A stretch of DNA of 64,000 bases from Sphingomonas echinoides ATCC 14820 (GTDB lineage Bacteria; Pseudomonadota; Alphaproteobacteria; Sphingomonadales; Sphingomonadaceae): assembly GCF_000241465.1 (NCBI RefSeq), contig NZ_JH584235.1, positions 1 to 64,000 of the forward strand, read 5' to 3'. Positions 1 through 7,639 of this stretch are shown one piece after another (positions within the stretch are counted from its first letter, which is position 1; every line of letters begins with the position of its first letter). Below the pieces are notes generated by a model. It was not told the DNA's origin and ran no database searches. It saw nothing but the letters and a program-made list of their open reading frames with translations. The translations under genes and the position numbers were made by a program.

Positions 1-2
1 CA

Positions 3-218
3 TTTGGCCTTTTAGGACTGAGGTATCGCACTGATAATCTGGGTGTTTTATTTAATTATATCACTTACGTCCCAGCCCTTATTTTCCTTGGCTTAGTTTA
101 CATAGGCAAGAACCCTGCCACTACGATTGGAGCTGCCGCTCTAACCCTTTTAGTAATGCTTGCCTGCATCGCACCTTTCCTGGGTGCAGCGGTTTTACGC
201 AGTGAACGATTTCGCTGA
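3..218 (+). CDS. C-terminal end of a membrane protein (5' end outside window)
   Basis: An open frame runs from the first bases of the window to a TGA at 216-218, giving 72 residues with no start codon in the window. It is hydrophobic, with two likely membrane segments (the stretch around VPALIFLGLVYIG and the one around AALTLLVMLACIAPFLG) and a basic tail ending RSERFR, as expected for the cytoplasmic end of an integral membrane protein. The family cannot be recognised from this fragment. It lies tail-to-tail with the bacteriocin cluster and shares its AT-rich composition, so it may be part of the same acquired segment. Confidence 0.5.
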   Translation, partial: FGLLGLRYRTDNLGVLFNYITYVPALIFLGLVYIGKNPATTIGAAALTLLVMLACIAPFLGAAVLRSERFR

Positions 219-421
219 TCGAAAGATAGCGATAGTCTGGTGAGTGCTCTGGGACGGGAGCCAACCGACCGATCGCTTGACACCGCTGCGCTGATGCACT
301 TTTTGATTTTTGGATAATGGTTGTCTAAACGCTACCAAATATAAATTTGTAAGCTAACAATAAAAATTGTTTTTTTATTTAAGCATTAAATAGTTTTAAA
401 TATTTTTTGAATTATTCGTAT

Positions 422-991
422 TTAATCGTGTCGCAGTATAGAAATCACTTTGGACAATATTACTGCAGAAAGAGCTGTGCTTATTAATAATATTTGAATA
501 TACATAAATTTTTCTAAATCATTAGATTTATTAATACTGCTGATAAGGCCTCCGCTATTATCAGGGAGAAAGATCAATCCGAAAAGCGGAGTAAGCAAGG
601 CAAGTAAAAAAGAAACATATATTTGCCATGAAGGTGTTTTAAAAATCGTCAGATTAACGATATTGCTTCGCTCAGAATCAGAAACAATTGGACAATTTTT
701 TCTTATTAGTAAAAATTGCACAAGTTCTGCTATCGCTACGATAGCAGCCATTGCATTAAATATAAGAATATATTTTGTCGTTTCGTCTTGCGAAAGTCGA
801 TTTTCAAAAAATATACCGACTATAATTGTGCCGAAAAGCCCAATGATACTTGTCAGTGTAACGTACGGAAGCAATCCCATGATTATTCTAAAACGGCTTT
901 TCTCAAGCCTGTAGACGTACGCTTTTTTTGTACCGGCGGGATCAAGGCTGAGCGAGAAAAATATCTCGTTCTTGTTAGTAAAAAAAGACAT
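422..991 (-). CDS. AT-rich four-helix membrane protein; candidate bacteriocin immunity protein
   Basis: This 189-residue protein has about four hydrophobic segments (roughly residues 38-60, 72-95, 122-143 and 162-182) and a charged N-terminus; no catalytic motif is visible. Its start lies only 21 bases after the stop of the double-glycine precursor peptide, on the same strand and last in the exporter operon. Small membrane proteins in this position are often the self-immunity factor of class II bacteriocins/microcins, so immunity is inferred from place and topology, not from sequence similarity. Base composition is much richer in A and T (codons such as ATT, AAA, TTA) than the genes further downstream, which suggests horizontal acquisition. 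It could also be an unrelated membrane protein. Confidence 0.65.
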   Translation of the reverse strand: MSFFTNKNEIFFSLSLDPAGTKKAYVYRLEKSRFRIIMGLLPYVTLTSIIGLFGTIIVGIFFENRLSQDETTKYILIFNAMAAIVAIAELVQFLLIRKNCPIVSDSERSNIVNLTIFKTPSWQIYVSFLLALLTPLFGLIFLPDNSGGLISSINKSNDLEKFMYIQILLISTALSAVILSKVISILRHD

Positions 992-1012
992 CGATCCCGC
1001 CAGTTACTATTT

Positions 1013-1216
1013 TCAGCCAGTCAGCCCGATGGCCACTGCGCTAGCGCCTTCTGCAGCCAGAGCGACACCGCCGATTGAGATTGGCGTGCCCAAACCGGCA
1101 ACTGCTAGGCCTGCCCCTGCGATGCCTGCCAGAGTTCCCCAGAGTACCATGCGGGCCGAATAGATACCGCCATTGACGCCTTCGATTTCATCGATGGAAA
1201 GATCTTGAACGGACAT
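1013..1216 (-). CDS. class II microcin/bacteriocin precursor with double-glycine leader
   Basis: A 67-residue peptide. Its first 17 residues, MSVQDLSIDEIEGVNGG, form a double-glycine leader of the kind cut by C39 peptidases, with hydrophobic/acidic spacing before the GG. The predicted 50-residue mature peptide starts IYSARMVLWG, has no cysteine, and is extremely rich in Gly, Ala, Val and Ile with repeated small-xxx-small spacing (for example GTLAGIAGAGLAVAG), as in pore-forming two-peptide or microcin-V-like toxins. The start is chosen at the ATG at 1216 because a GGGAAGG ribosome site lies about 8 bases before it; an ATG two codons earlier (1222) is possible. It sits between the matching exporter (upstream) and a likely immunity protein (downstream). 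Confidence 0.8.
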   Translation of the reverse strand: MSVQDLSIDEIEGVNGGIYSARMVLWGTLAGIAGAGLAVAGLGTPISIGGVALAAEGASAVAIGLTG

Positions 1217-1275
1217 TTTCATCTTCCTTCCCTGCGACACCTCACTGTGTCGGAGAGAGCCTACAAGCCGATTTA

Positions 1276-3393
1276 TCAAGAGCAAGTCGAAACCATCGAA
1301 TCCATACGGCCACCATCCAATATGAACGAAATTTCAGAATTAGCGATCGTTTCTGAACGGTGGGCAATAATTATGCGCGTGATGCCCAGATTGTTAACTG
1401 CTTGATTAACGGCTTTTTCTGTTTGATAATCAAGGTGAGCGGTACCTTCATCCAGAAGCAGCAGTTTAGGTTCGCGATAGAGCGCCCGCGCCAGTAGTAC
1501 GCGCGCCTTCTGGCCGCCCGACAGCGCTGACCCCATGTCCCCTACTAGGGTTTCGTACTTCATGGGCATCGCCATGATTTCCTGATGGATCGCTGCCATA
1601 ACCGCTGATCGCATTACCTTCTCCGGGTCAGCCTGCTCATCGAACAACGCGATGTTGTCTGCAATTGAACCCGCAAACAGGCTGTCTTCCTGAAGCACCG
1701 CAGCAACTTGTGACTGGTAGCTTCGAAAGCCGAAGCGGCGCAGAGGCACTCCATCAATTAGTACTTCACCGCCGTCCGGGTTGACCAACCCCAAGATGAT
1801 TTTTGCCAAGGTAGACTTCCCCCCACCGGATGGTCCTGTGATCGCGATATGCGAACCGGCTGGAACGTCGAGGTCGATGCCATTGAGGATCAAGGGATCG
1901 GTCGGCGAATAGCGGTAAAATATTCCTTTGAGTTGAATATGTCCCGAAAATGGCGAGTCGTGACCGCCGCTCGCACCGAACCCCCGATCCTCTTCCTCAA
2001 GGGCGATATCACCCAGCCGCTCCAAGTGCAGCCCTAACATCCGAAACGCGATTCCCTGATCGATCAGCGACGCGACACGGGTCAGGAACTGCTGTTTATA
2101 GGCGAGGTATGCCACCACCATGCCAACCGAGAAGCCCCCGGACAGAACCAGCCTGATCGCCAGCCAGATGGTGACGACGTTCTCGAGACCGAAGATCAGG
2201 GTATTGGCGGCCTGCTGCCAGATTCCGATCCGCGCCACACCGATCTGTGCGTTGGTCGCGTCGGCCAATCGGTTCTGCCATAATACGTGCCGCTCGGCCT
2301 CACGGCCGAACAGCCGCAACGTTACGATCCCGCGCACCGTCTCGATGAGCGTGGACTGCTCCTTGGCGATTGTGACGATCCCCGCCTCGCGGGCATCCCG
2401 TTCGAACCCGAACGAAATCAATCGAACCAGCGCATAGAGCAGGAATGCTCCCAGCGCGATCAACGCCAAGGTGGCGCTATACCAAAGCATCAGCGCGAAC
2501 GTTAGCACGGCGAGAACACCGTCTACCAGTGAGCCGACCAGTCCTTGCGTCAGCGCGTCTTGGATCGGCTGCACCGATTGAAAGCGGGACAGCACGTCAC
2601 CGACATGGCGGCGCTCGAACCACTCGACCGGCAACCGGAACAACCGTCTTGCGAGGTTCGTCGCCAAGGCATAACCCATGGTGGTGCCGACCGAGAGCAG
2701 CACAAACCCGCGCAGCAGCGATGCGCCCACATTGAACAGCGTGAACAACCCAAAACCGAGAGCGAGAACAGCCAACAGATTGCTGTCAAGCGCCGGCACC
2801 ACGCTGTCGAGTGCGAGTTGCATGTAATAGGGCGATGCCAGCGTGAACGCCTGAAGCACAATCGTCAGCGCCAGCGTCTGTGCAGCTGCCCGCTTCCAAC
2901 CGCGCATCCGTCCCCAGAGTTGACGCAAGTGCAAACGTTGCCGCTGATTGACCGGCTCAAAGCCCGCTGCAGGGCGCAGTTCGAGCGCTACACCGGTGAA
3001 GTGATGCGATACCTCTGCTAACGGCACGCGCCGCGCCGCGCCCGCTGCCGGATCCAAGATCAGCGCCCGGCCGCGCTCGATCCGTTCCAACACGACATAG
3101 TGGTTCATATCCCAGTGCAGAATCGCCGGCAGATGAAGATCGCCCAAGGCGTCGAGCGGCAACTTAACCGGCCGTGATGCGAAACCAAGCTGATCGGCCA
3201 CTGCAATTAGGCTCTTGAGCGACGCCCCGCGGAGCGACGGTGCATGCCGTCGACGCAACGTATTGAGGTCTATATCGAGCCCATGAAAGCTGGCGACCAT
3301 CGCAAGACAGGCTAAACCACATTCGGCAACCTCGGTCTGGCGCACATGGCGGACAGAATGTTGGCCGAACAGGCCCAAGTCAAGCTTAGCCAT
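1276..3393 (-). CDS. C39-peptidase bacteriocin ABC exporter (CvaB/LagD type)
   Basis: This 705-residue inner-membrane exporter would cut the double-glycine leader and pump the mature peptide out. The N-terminal C39 peptidase has the oxyanion Gln19, catalytic Cys25 (QTEVAECG), His98 (DMNHYVV) and Asp114 (LILDP), all present, so leader cleavage should work. A six-helix transmembrane region follows (roughly 160-430), then the ABC domain with Walker A GPSGGGKST, signature LSGGQKARVLLARAL, Walker B LLLLDEGTAHLD and the H-loop IIAHR. It starts 1 base after the fusion-protein stop, indicating translational coupling, and is followed 59 bases later by the precursor gene. The Walker B aspartate is followed by glutamate, so ATPase activity is expected to be intact. 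Confidence 0.93.
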   Translation of the reverse strand: MAKLDLGLFGQHSVRHVRQTEVAECGLACLAMVASFHGLDIDLNTLRRRHAPSLRGASLKSLIAVADQLGFASRPVKLPLDALGDLHLPAILHWDMNHYVVLERIERGRALILDPAAGAARRVPLAEVSHHFTGVALELRPAAGFEPVNQRQRLHLRQLWGRMRGWKRAAAQTLALTIVLQAFTLASPYYMQLALDSVVPALDSNLLAVLALGFGLFTLFNVGASLLRGFVLLSVGTTMGYALATNLARRLFRLPVEWFERRHVGDVLSRFQSVQPIQDALTQGLVGSLVDGVLAVLTFALMLWYSATLALIALGAFLLYALVRLISFGFERDAREAGIVTIAKEQSTLIETVRGIVTLRLFGREAERHVLWQNRLADATNAQIGVARIGIWQQAANTLIFGLENVVTIWLAIRLVLSGGFSVGMVVAYLAYKQQFLTRVASLIDQGIAFRMLGLHLERLGDIALEEEDRGFGASGGHDSPFSGHIQLKGIFYRYSPTDPLILNGIDLDVPAGSHIAITGPSGGGKSTLAKIILGLVNPDGGEVLIDGVPLRRFGFRSYQSQVAAVLQEDSLFAGSIADNIALFDEQADPEKVMRSAVMAAIHQEIMAMPMKYETLVGDMGSALSGGQKARVLLARALYREPKLLLLDEGTAHLDYQTEKAVNQAVNNLGITRIIIAHRSETIANSEISFILDGGRMDSMVSTCS

Positions 3394-3394
3394 A

Positions 3395-4690
3395 TCAGCG
3401 ACGCCGGACCGCGAGGATCGGTTCGAATAGCCATTCCGCCAGCGTGCGTTTCTCGGTGACGATGCGCGCTGCCAATGTCATGTCCGGTTGGAGACGGTGA
3501 AAGCGTCCGAATGCATATATCCTCGGATCTGTGATTGCGGCGATGACCAGATAGACTGGTTCTGGTTGCCCGTTAGCTGTGCCTCGGTTGATGGTAGCTG
3601 AGCTAATCCGGCTGATGACGGCAGGCACCGAACCGAATTGAGCGTAAGGAAAAGCATCGACCTGTACATGCACCTCCTGCCCGACCGACAGAAACCCGGC
3701 CGCCCGGGTCGGTACATAAAGTTGCGCTTCGAGCTTGGCGTTCGCCGGTACTATCGTCATCAGTGGTGCATTCACCTGAGCAGGTTGGCCGATGCGCGCC
3801 GTCACAGCCGTGACGACACCAGCGATCGGCGCGGTCAGCGTATAGCCGCGCGACGCTTCAACATCATACCGCCGCTGCGCGACCGATGCCCGGTCGCCCG
3901 CGATCCCGGCCGCCGCTGCCTGTGCGGTACGCCCCGCTTCATCGATAGCGCGAGCCGCTTCCATCAGGCTTGCTTGTTTGTCGGCGCGCGCCTGGGTGAG
4001 GCTGGCCAACTGCTGCTGGCGGCCGAGCAACGTTTCTTCTCGGGTTTGAAGGTCACGTTTGCTGAGAAAACCTTTGGTGGCGATAGTCTGCGATCGATCG
4101 TAATCACCCTGTGCCACTTCGACCAATTTGCGCTGGGTCGCGATCTGCTGATCCAGCGCCGCAAGCTCTGCACGAATACCGGTGATCTGGGCGTCCAACC
4201 GCTGGCGCGTTGCTCGCGCACCGGCCAACGTAGAACTCTGTTGGGCGGCAAGCTGGGTGTCCTGCTCGCTTAGCGCAGTCAAAACCTGTGTTGGTCCGGT
4301 GCCGCCAGTGCGGCCCATCTCTTCGACCCGGATCGACACCAAGGCCGATGACGCCGACACTTGCTCACCTTCCTTGGCCAAGATGCCGGTGACAATGCCT
4401 GCGCGGGAAGGGACGATTTGGGCTGCGCCAAGATCGGGCTCAATCTGACCTACGACCGTTTCCACCCGTGCATAGGAGCCCAAAAACAGAAAAGCCGTAG
4501 CCGCGACCAGCAGCGCCAACAGGCCATAACCGATCAACTGCCAAGATATCGGCATCGCGAGTGAGACATCGCCATGCAGTCGGTTTTGCTGCGCGATCTG
4601 GGCTTCTTGGCGAAACATGAGGCCAGACATGACCGGCCCGGGGGGGAACGACAAGGCTTGGGCGAAGACTTTTGATCTGCGCGCTTGCAT
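3395..4690 (-). CDS. HlyD/CvaA-family membrane fusion protein of the bacteriocin exporter
   Basis: This protein of about 431 residues has one N-terminal membrane helix (ISWQLIGYGLLALLVAATAF), then a lipoyl-like half (GQIEPDLGAAQIVPSRAGIVTGILAKEGEQVSA), a long Gln/Ala-rich coiled-coil hairpin (about 120-260) and a beta-barrel/lipoyl return (LTAPIAGVVTAV). That is the HlyD/CvaA plan, bridging the ABC exporter to an outer-membrane channel. No TolC-like gene is in the window, so a housekeeping TolC is presumably used. The start is uncertain: an ATG at 4690 is used, a TTG at 4744 would add 18 residues, and later ATGs just before the MFRQEA motif fit the family N-terminus equally well. No clear ribosome site separates these choices. 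Confidence 0.85.
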   Translation of the reverse strand: MQARRSKVFAQALSFPPGPVMSGLMFRQEAQIAQQNRLHGDVSLAMPISWQLIGYGLLALLVAATAFLFLGSYARVETVVGQIEPDLGAAQIVPSRAGIVTGILAKEGEQVSASSALVSIRVEEMGRTGGTGPTQVLTALSEQDTQLAAQQSSTLAGARATRQRLDAQITGIRAELAALDQQIATQRKLVEVAQGDYDRSQTIATKGFLSKRDLQTREETLLGRQQQLASLTQARADKQASLMEAARAIDEAGRTAQAAAAGIAGDRASVAQRRYDVEASRGYTLTAPIAGVVTAVTARIGQPAQVNAPLMTIVPANAKLEAQLYVPTRAAGFLSVGQEVHVQVDAFPYAQFGSVPAVISRISSATINRGTANGQPEPVYLVIAAITDPRIYAFGRFHRLQPDMTLAARIVTEKRTLAEWLFEPILAVRRR

Positions 4691-5065
4691 CTGCTGGTCG
4701 CCGCGGTGGTCGTGGTAATCTTCAACCTGGTGAGCGGCCGCCAAGCGGTATCGGCGTTCGCTGACCTTACGTGTTTAGCAGCGCGGCACGGAGGGACGAC
4801 CGACCCCCTTTCGCCGTGCCGCTATCGCCTGTCCGCAAATGAGCGTCAGCCGACCGGCCGCTTTGCGCCGCTGCGGTGATGCAAAACTTTTGAGTTTTGC
4901 ATCAAACCCATCGCCCGGAAGTGCCATCTGCCGCTGACAGCATGGTGCCAATTAGCTGTGATATCTACAGTTTCTAGCCGCTGCCGGCGGTGTGCATCGA
5001 ACGGTCGTTTTCTGAACATCGCTAAATCGATCGCGTTAGACATCGAGCACCGTAGGCGACGGACG
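4691..5065. other. non-coding region upstream of the bacteriocin operon
   Basis: No convincing gene was found here. It is the presumed promoter region of the minus-strand exporter operon and contains one very strong dyad (4877-4904, listed separately). Short open frames on either strand lack ribosome sites and recognisable features. Confidence 0.5.
4877..4904. promoter_or_regulatory. perfect 12-bp inverted repeat, candidate operator
   Basis: TGATGCAAAACT - TTTG - AGTTTTGCATCA is a perfect dyad with 12-base arms and a 4-base loop. No T-run follows on either strand, so it does not look like an intrinsic terminator; its position about 190 bases upstream of the exporter operon suits a regulator-binding site or a mobile-element scar. 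Function is inferred only. Confidence 0.45.
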
Positions 5066-5305
5066 TTAGTCGAGGCAGAGGTGGGGCTCGCAGATAATCA
5101 ACTCTACAATGAGTTTCGGTGCGATTGTGTCAAAATCATATCGCGCTGGATGATTGGCCGATACCGTGGCAGACGCTAAAGAGCCTTTTGGAATAGCGCC
5201 CACGGTTTCTGCGATGCGGAACTCGACAATCGATCCAGCTGGTGGAGCAGCATCCGCTTCTCCTTCAAAAACCAAAATATCATCGAGGCGCAGCCAAATA
5301 ATCAT
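5066..5305 (-). CDS. small hypothetical protein (79 aa)
   Basis: A short frame beginning MIIWLRLDDILVFEGEADA and ending LIICEPHLCLD. The ATG at 5305 has a GAGGA ribosome site about 6 bases upstream, which supports translation from this start rather than from the ATGs before it. It is acidic and reads like a small beta-rich soluble protein, with no membrane segment and no motif I recognise. It stands alone, divergent from the zinc-ribbon frame at 5434. Confidence 0.45.
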   Translation of the reverse strand: MIIWLRLDDILVFEGEADAAPPAGSIVEFRIAETVGAIPKGSLASATVSANHPARYDFDTIAPKLIVELIICEPHLCLD

Positions 5306-5433
5306 TGTCGTCCTCATGCCAGCCATTGTGCGCTGACACCCTAGAGGGCGTTTCTAATTACCGTCTAGTCCCAGCGCGGACCGCCATGCGCTCCCAGGAG
5401 GGGACGACGCCTATCTACACGCCGACTAATCGG

Positions 5434-5766
5434 ATGATCCAAAAGCCTGCTTCAGCCACGATTGCGAAAAGGCGGAAAAGCAAAACGGGCGGCGGCAGCG
5501 CAGAGCCGGGAAAAACCTGTCCTTGCTGTGGTGGCCCGATGGTCAAGCGATGGGGCGGTGCCAACGGCGGAAAAGCATTCCATTATGGATGCAAGGCCTA
5601 TCCCCGCTGCAACGGCGTGCGAGCGGCGCCGGGCAGGGGTGGGTCGACCATAGTCGCATCATCTCTGTCGATCGCCGCCGCGGCAGGCGAAGTTGACGCA
5701 GTCCATGGCGGGTCGCTAACCGAGAGGCTGCTAGTTCCGCAGCGCCATGCCTCTAGATCTCGATGA
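5434..5766 (+). CDS. small protein with a topoisomerase-like C4 zinc ribbon
   Basis: About 110 residues. A basic N-terminus (AKRRKSKTGGG) leads into CPCCGGPMVKRWGG...FHYGCKAYPRC, a four-cysteine pattern (CxxC...CxxxxxC) very like the C-terminal zinc fingers of bacterial topoisomerase I, including the CxxYPxC second half. The rest is low-complexity Ala/Gly/Ser. It may be a small DNA-binding protein or a fragment derived from a topoisomerase tail; no topoisomerase core is nearby. The ATG at 5434 is chosen because it leaves the domain intact; starts at 5386 or 5305 are possible. A terminator follows at 5837. Confidence 0.4.
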   Translation: MIQKPASATIAKRRKSKTGGGSAEPGKTCPCCGGPMVKRWGGANGGKAFHYGCKAYPRCNGVRAAPGRGGSTIVASSLSIAAAAGEVDAVHGGSLTERLLVPQRHASRSR

Positions 5767-5811
5767 CTGCGGAAGTGGCACACCGTTCAGTGCAGGTCCC
5801 CGCAACCAAAC

Positions 5812-6234
5812 TCACACATACCAAACCGTCTCAGGTCCGCCCGAGGCGGTTTTTTCGCCTTTTTTCTGTGGCTTACGCCCGATTCGCGAGGTAAGCGCGG
5901 TCTGGAGGACGCCCTGGCAGGTTGATTTTCGTTCGGCGAAGGTGGCTTCGTCGGCGGCGCGACGTTTGGCGATGTCGCTTCTGCGGAGCTTTGCTGCTAG
6001 CTCATCGAAGCAGGAGCGGGCGAAGGCGTTGCCATAGCAGCCGAAGTGCCATTCCGTAGCTTCGGCATGCTCGGGATGTTTGGGGTCGGCAATGGTGTTG
6101 AGGAAATTCTCGAACCGCGGCGTCCTGCGGGCGTCCTCGCGCGGTGCGCGGCGTCCGCCGTTGCGGCTGAGCGCCCGCTTCGTGCCGATGACGCGGCCTT
6201 CGTTCCGGGGGCGAAATTCGTGAGCGTAAAGCAT
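5812..6234 (-). CDS. possible hypothetical protein (140 aa), doubtful
   Basis: A basic frame with a protein-like middle section (FENFLNTIADPKHPEHAEATEWHFG... then a charged stretch around DELAAKLRRSDIAKRRAADEATF). No known domain is recognised and there is no ribosome site before the ATG at 6234. Its 3' end runs through the terminator hairpin at 5837-5855, which argues against it or for a shorter real product. The remaining sequence between 5767 and 6487 shows no other gene-like frame. Confidence 0.27.
   Translation of the reverse strand: MLYAHEFRPRNEGRVIGTKRALSRNGGRRAPREDARRTPRFENFLNTIADPKHPEHAEATEWHFGCYGNAFARSCFDELAAKLRRSDIAKRRAADEATFAERKSTCQGVLQTALTSRIGRKPQKKGEKTASGGPETVWYV
5837..5855 (+). 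terminator. intrinsic terminator
   Basis: CCGCC-CGA-GGCGG is followed directly by six T residues on the plus strand, about 70 bases after the zinc-ribbon frame that it probably ends. Confidence 0.65.
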
Positions 6235-6487
6235 GGGTTCAAATGTTTTTTGGTGACGGTCACGGCCTTGTCGGCGGCGCCTGCCCGAGCACCTTACGCC
6301 GTTCCGACGCGGGTGTGTGCACGACCAATTTCAGCTCAACCCGCCGTTCGACTTCTTAGGGTTCAGTAAGTCTTGTCGACACAGGTATGCAGCCAGCTGA
6401 TTATGCAATCTAACGTTCCAATTGGGTCCCCAACGTCTACCGAAGGCCGGGATAACCCATGGCCGTTCGCGGCCACCTGAGATACCG

Positions 6488-7639
6488 TCACGTAAAGAAC
6501 GCCGTGCGCAGCGGCAGCATGGCGGCACCGATCGCCGCAGCATCGGGGCCGATCGCCGACGGGGCGATGCTGGGTGTCGGGCGATAATGACCGCGCCGCT
6601 CGGGGTTGGTGAACCGGATGCGCGCGATGATCCGCTCGGCCAGCACGGGCGGCAAGCGGCCGCCGAGCACGATCAGGTCGGGGTCGAGCGCGGCCGAGAT
6701 GACCGAGGCGACAAGGTTGAACGACGGCGTGCAGAGATCCAGCCAGCCGTCGATCAGCGGATCGGCGGGATCGAACGCGGCAAGCATCGTGTGCAGATCG
6801 TCGTAAGGCTGCCCGTGGTTCGCAAGATACAGGCGCAAATTCTCGAGATTGGGCTGCGGCCAGCCCTCGGGCAAGATCGAGGCGAACTCGCCGGCATTGC
6901 CGTGGCTGCCGCGCAACTGCGCGCCGCCCGCGATCACCCCGCCGCCGAACCCGGCCGCGAAATACAGATAGGCAAAGTCGCCTGTTGTGCGCCCCGCACC
7001 CAGCATCGCCTCACCGAGTGCGGCGACGTTGCCATCATTGTCGACCCAGACCGGGCCGCCGAGCCGCTCGGCCAGCATCGTGTCGATCGGGATAAGCGCC
7101 CATGGTTCGAGCTGGGCGGGCGGGTTCAGCCGCGCGCCGTCACCGATGAAATAGCCGGTCACGCCGACACCGATGCCGATCCGTCGCGCTGGATCGAGCG
7201 CCGCTTTGGTCACCGTGGCATCGATCAGCGATGCAATTTGTGCGGCCGCTCGCGCGAAGTCGACGCTGAGCAGCGGTGCATCGGCGCGCGCGCGGATCGC
7301 GCCGGTCAAGTCCATCAACACCAGCGACACCGCGTCGGTCATCACCGACACACCGACCGCGAAGGCCGCATCGGCGACGAGGCGGAGCTTCGCGCTCGGT
7401 TTGCCGCGCCCGGCGATTTGGGGTGTGCCCTCGACGAGCAGGCCGCGCTCGATCAGCGGATCGACAAGGCGGGTGATCGATTGCGCCGTCAGGCCAGTCG
7501 CGCGGGCGAGGTCGGCGCGCGAGGCCGTGCCTGTGCGGTGGAGCAGCGCCATCACCACACGTTCGTTGTCGGTTGCGGTGCGGCGCCCGTCTTCGCGTAG
7601 AAATGCGGGCGCGAACTGGCCGGCGAAGCCATGATTCAT
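6488..7639 (-). CDS. ROK-family transcriptional regulator (NagC/XylR type)
   Basis: 383 residues. The N-terminal winged helix (about 20-75: NERVVMALLHRTGTASRADLARATGLTAQSITRLVDPLIERGLL) is followed by a sugar-kinase-like ROK fold with the acceptor motif WVDNDGNVAALGEAMLG and the GGRLPP element near the end. The cysteine zinc motif typical of ROK proteins (CxCGxxGC) is missing: the matching region reads HGNAGEF, so metal-supported sugar binding may differ. Its ATG overlaps the stop of the transporter gene by four bases (ATGA), making it the last gene of a three-gene operon. It probably senses the sugar carried by that transporter and may also control the divergent TonB receptor. Longer in-frame starts would run into the transporter gene and are rejected. 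Confidence 0.88.
   Translation of the reverse strand: MNHGFAGQFAPAFLREDGRRTATDNERVVMALLHRTGTASRADLARATGLTAQSITRLVDPLIERGLLVEGTPQIAGRGKPSAKLRLVADAAFAVGVSVMTDAVSLVLMDLTGAIRARADAPLLSVDFARAAAQIASLIDATVTKAALDPARRIGIGVGVTGYFIGDGARLNPPAQLEPWALIPIDTMLAERLGGPVWVDNDGNVAALGEAMLGAGRTTGDFAYLYFAAGFGGGVIAGGAQLRGSHGNAGEFASILPEGWPQPNLENLRLYLANHGQPYDDLHTMLAAFDPADPLIDGWLDLCTPSFNLVASVISAALDPDLIVLGGRLPPVLAERIIARIRFTNPERRGHYRPTPSIAPSAIGPDAAAIGAAMLPLRTAFFT

Noticed and set aside
5780..5830. Possible tRNA or tmRNA 3' end (GGTCCCCGCAACCA) and attachment site
   Set aside because: There is no T-loop GTTCRA, no matching 5' half and no tmRNA tag-like sequence; the CCA is probably chance.
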